NCBI GenBank assembly: GCA_039029915.1
Contig: JBCCFD010000483.1
Location: forward strand, 1-5,894
Direction: 5' to 3'
Origin: QQUD01 sp039029915
GTDB taxonomy: Bacteria; Chloroflexota; Anaerolineae; Promineifilales; Promineifilaceae
DNA length: 5,894 nt
In this document: in pieces, positions 5,838-5,894 of the stretch
How positions within the stretch are numbered: the first letter of the stretch is position 1
Layout of the letters: the number at the start of each line of letters is the position of its first letter
The notes under the pieces: generated by a model
Database searches by the model: none
Told to the model about the DNA's origin: nothing
What the model saw: the letters and a program-made list of their open reading frames with translations, nothing else
Made by a program: the position numbers and the translations under genes

Positions 5838-5894
5838 AGTAATCGTTCTTCACCTAGCGTATTCGTCACTTTTAATCATAGCATGGAAAGCGGC

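Noticed and set aside
5850..5894. Possible C-terminal end of another minus-strand gene entering from the right edge (14 codons, then TGA)
   Set aside because: One of three frames being open for 14 codons is expected by chance, and there is no motif to support it.

Overview
The window is a piece of a bacterial chromosome. It shows only ordinary bacterial signals: Shine-Dalgarno sites, sigma-70-type promoters, a rho-independent terminator and a class A RNase P RNA. A 10-bp palindrome, AACGGCCGTT, occurs four times exactly and several more times in shortened form, much like the iterated palindromes of some cyanobacteria. Together with the mix of families (low-molecular-weight phosphatase, DUF4126, bacterial dynamin, DAO-type flavoenzyme), I lean weakly towards a filamentous or environmental Chloroflexota. 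That is inference; nothing here is diagnostic of a phylum.

Layout, left to right. Positions 1-375 (minus) hold the N-terminal 125 codons of a low-molecular-weight protein tyrosine phosphatase, cut by the window edge just after its catalytic aspartate motif. A short spacer with two 21-bp tandem repeats (418-459) separates it from the RNase P RNA gene rnpB (471-846, minus), which has a clear promoter at 853-881. The open reading frames inside rnpB are not genes. Divergently from rnpB, a promoter at 932-960 inside an inverted repeat drives a DUF4126 membrane protein (1068-1649, plus). It is followed by a very glycine-rich small membrane protein (1718-2155, plus) and a strong terminator (2174-2208). 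A REP-like inverted repeat (2258-2336) sits in the convergent gap.

On the minus strand follow a bacterial dynamin-like GTPase (2368-4122, start re-chosen from the ribosome-binding site) and a FAD-dependent DAO-family oxidoreductase (4406-5701). The gap before the dynamin carries two ACACGTGT palindromes exactly 20 bp apart. The stretch upstream of the oxidoreductase carries two nested-scale inverted repeats and no supportable gene.

The genes do not form one obvious pathway. rnpB and the phosphatase may be co-transcribed, since no strong terminator is seen between them. The two small membrane proteins probably form a transcription unit that converges on the membrane-remodelling GTPase; any functional link is speculation. 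I found no CRISPR array, transposase, tRNA or toxin-antitoxin pair. I do not see a clearly new multi-gene system. The best leads are the iterated palindrome, the phased ACACGTGT pair, the operator-like dyad at 915-958 and the GGT-biased glycine-rich protein.
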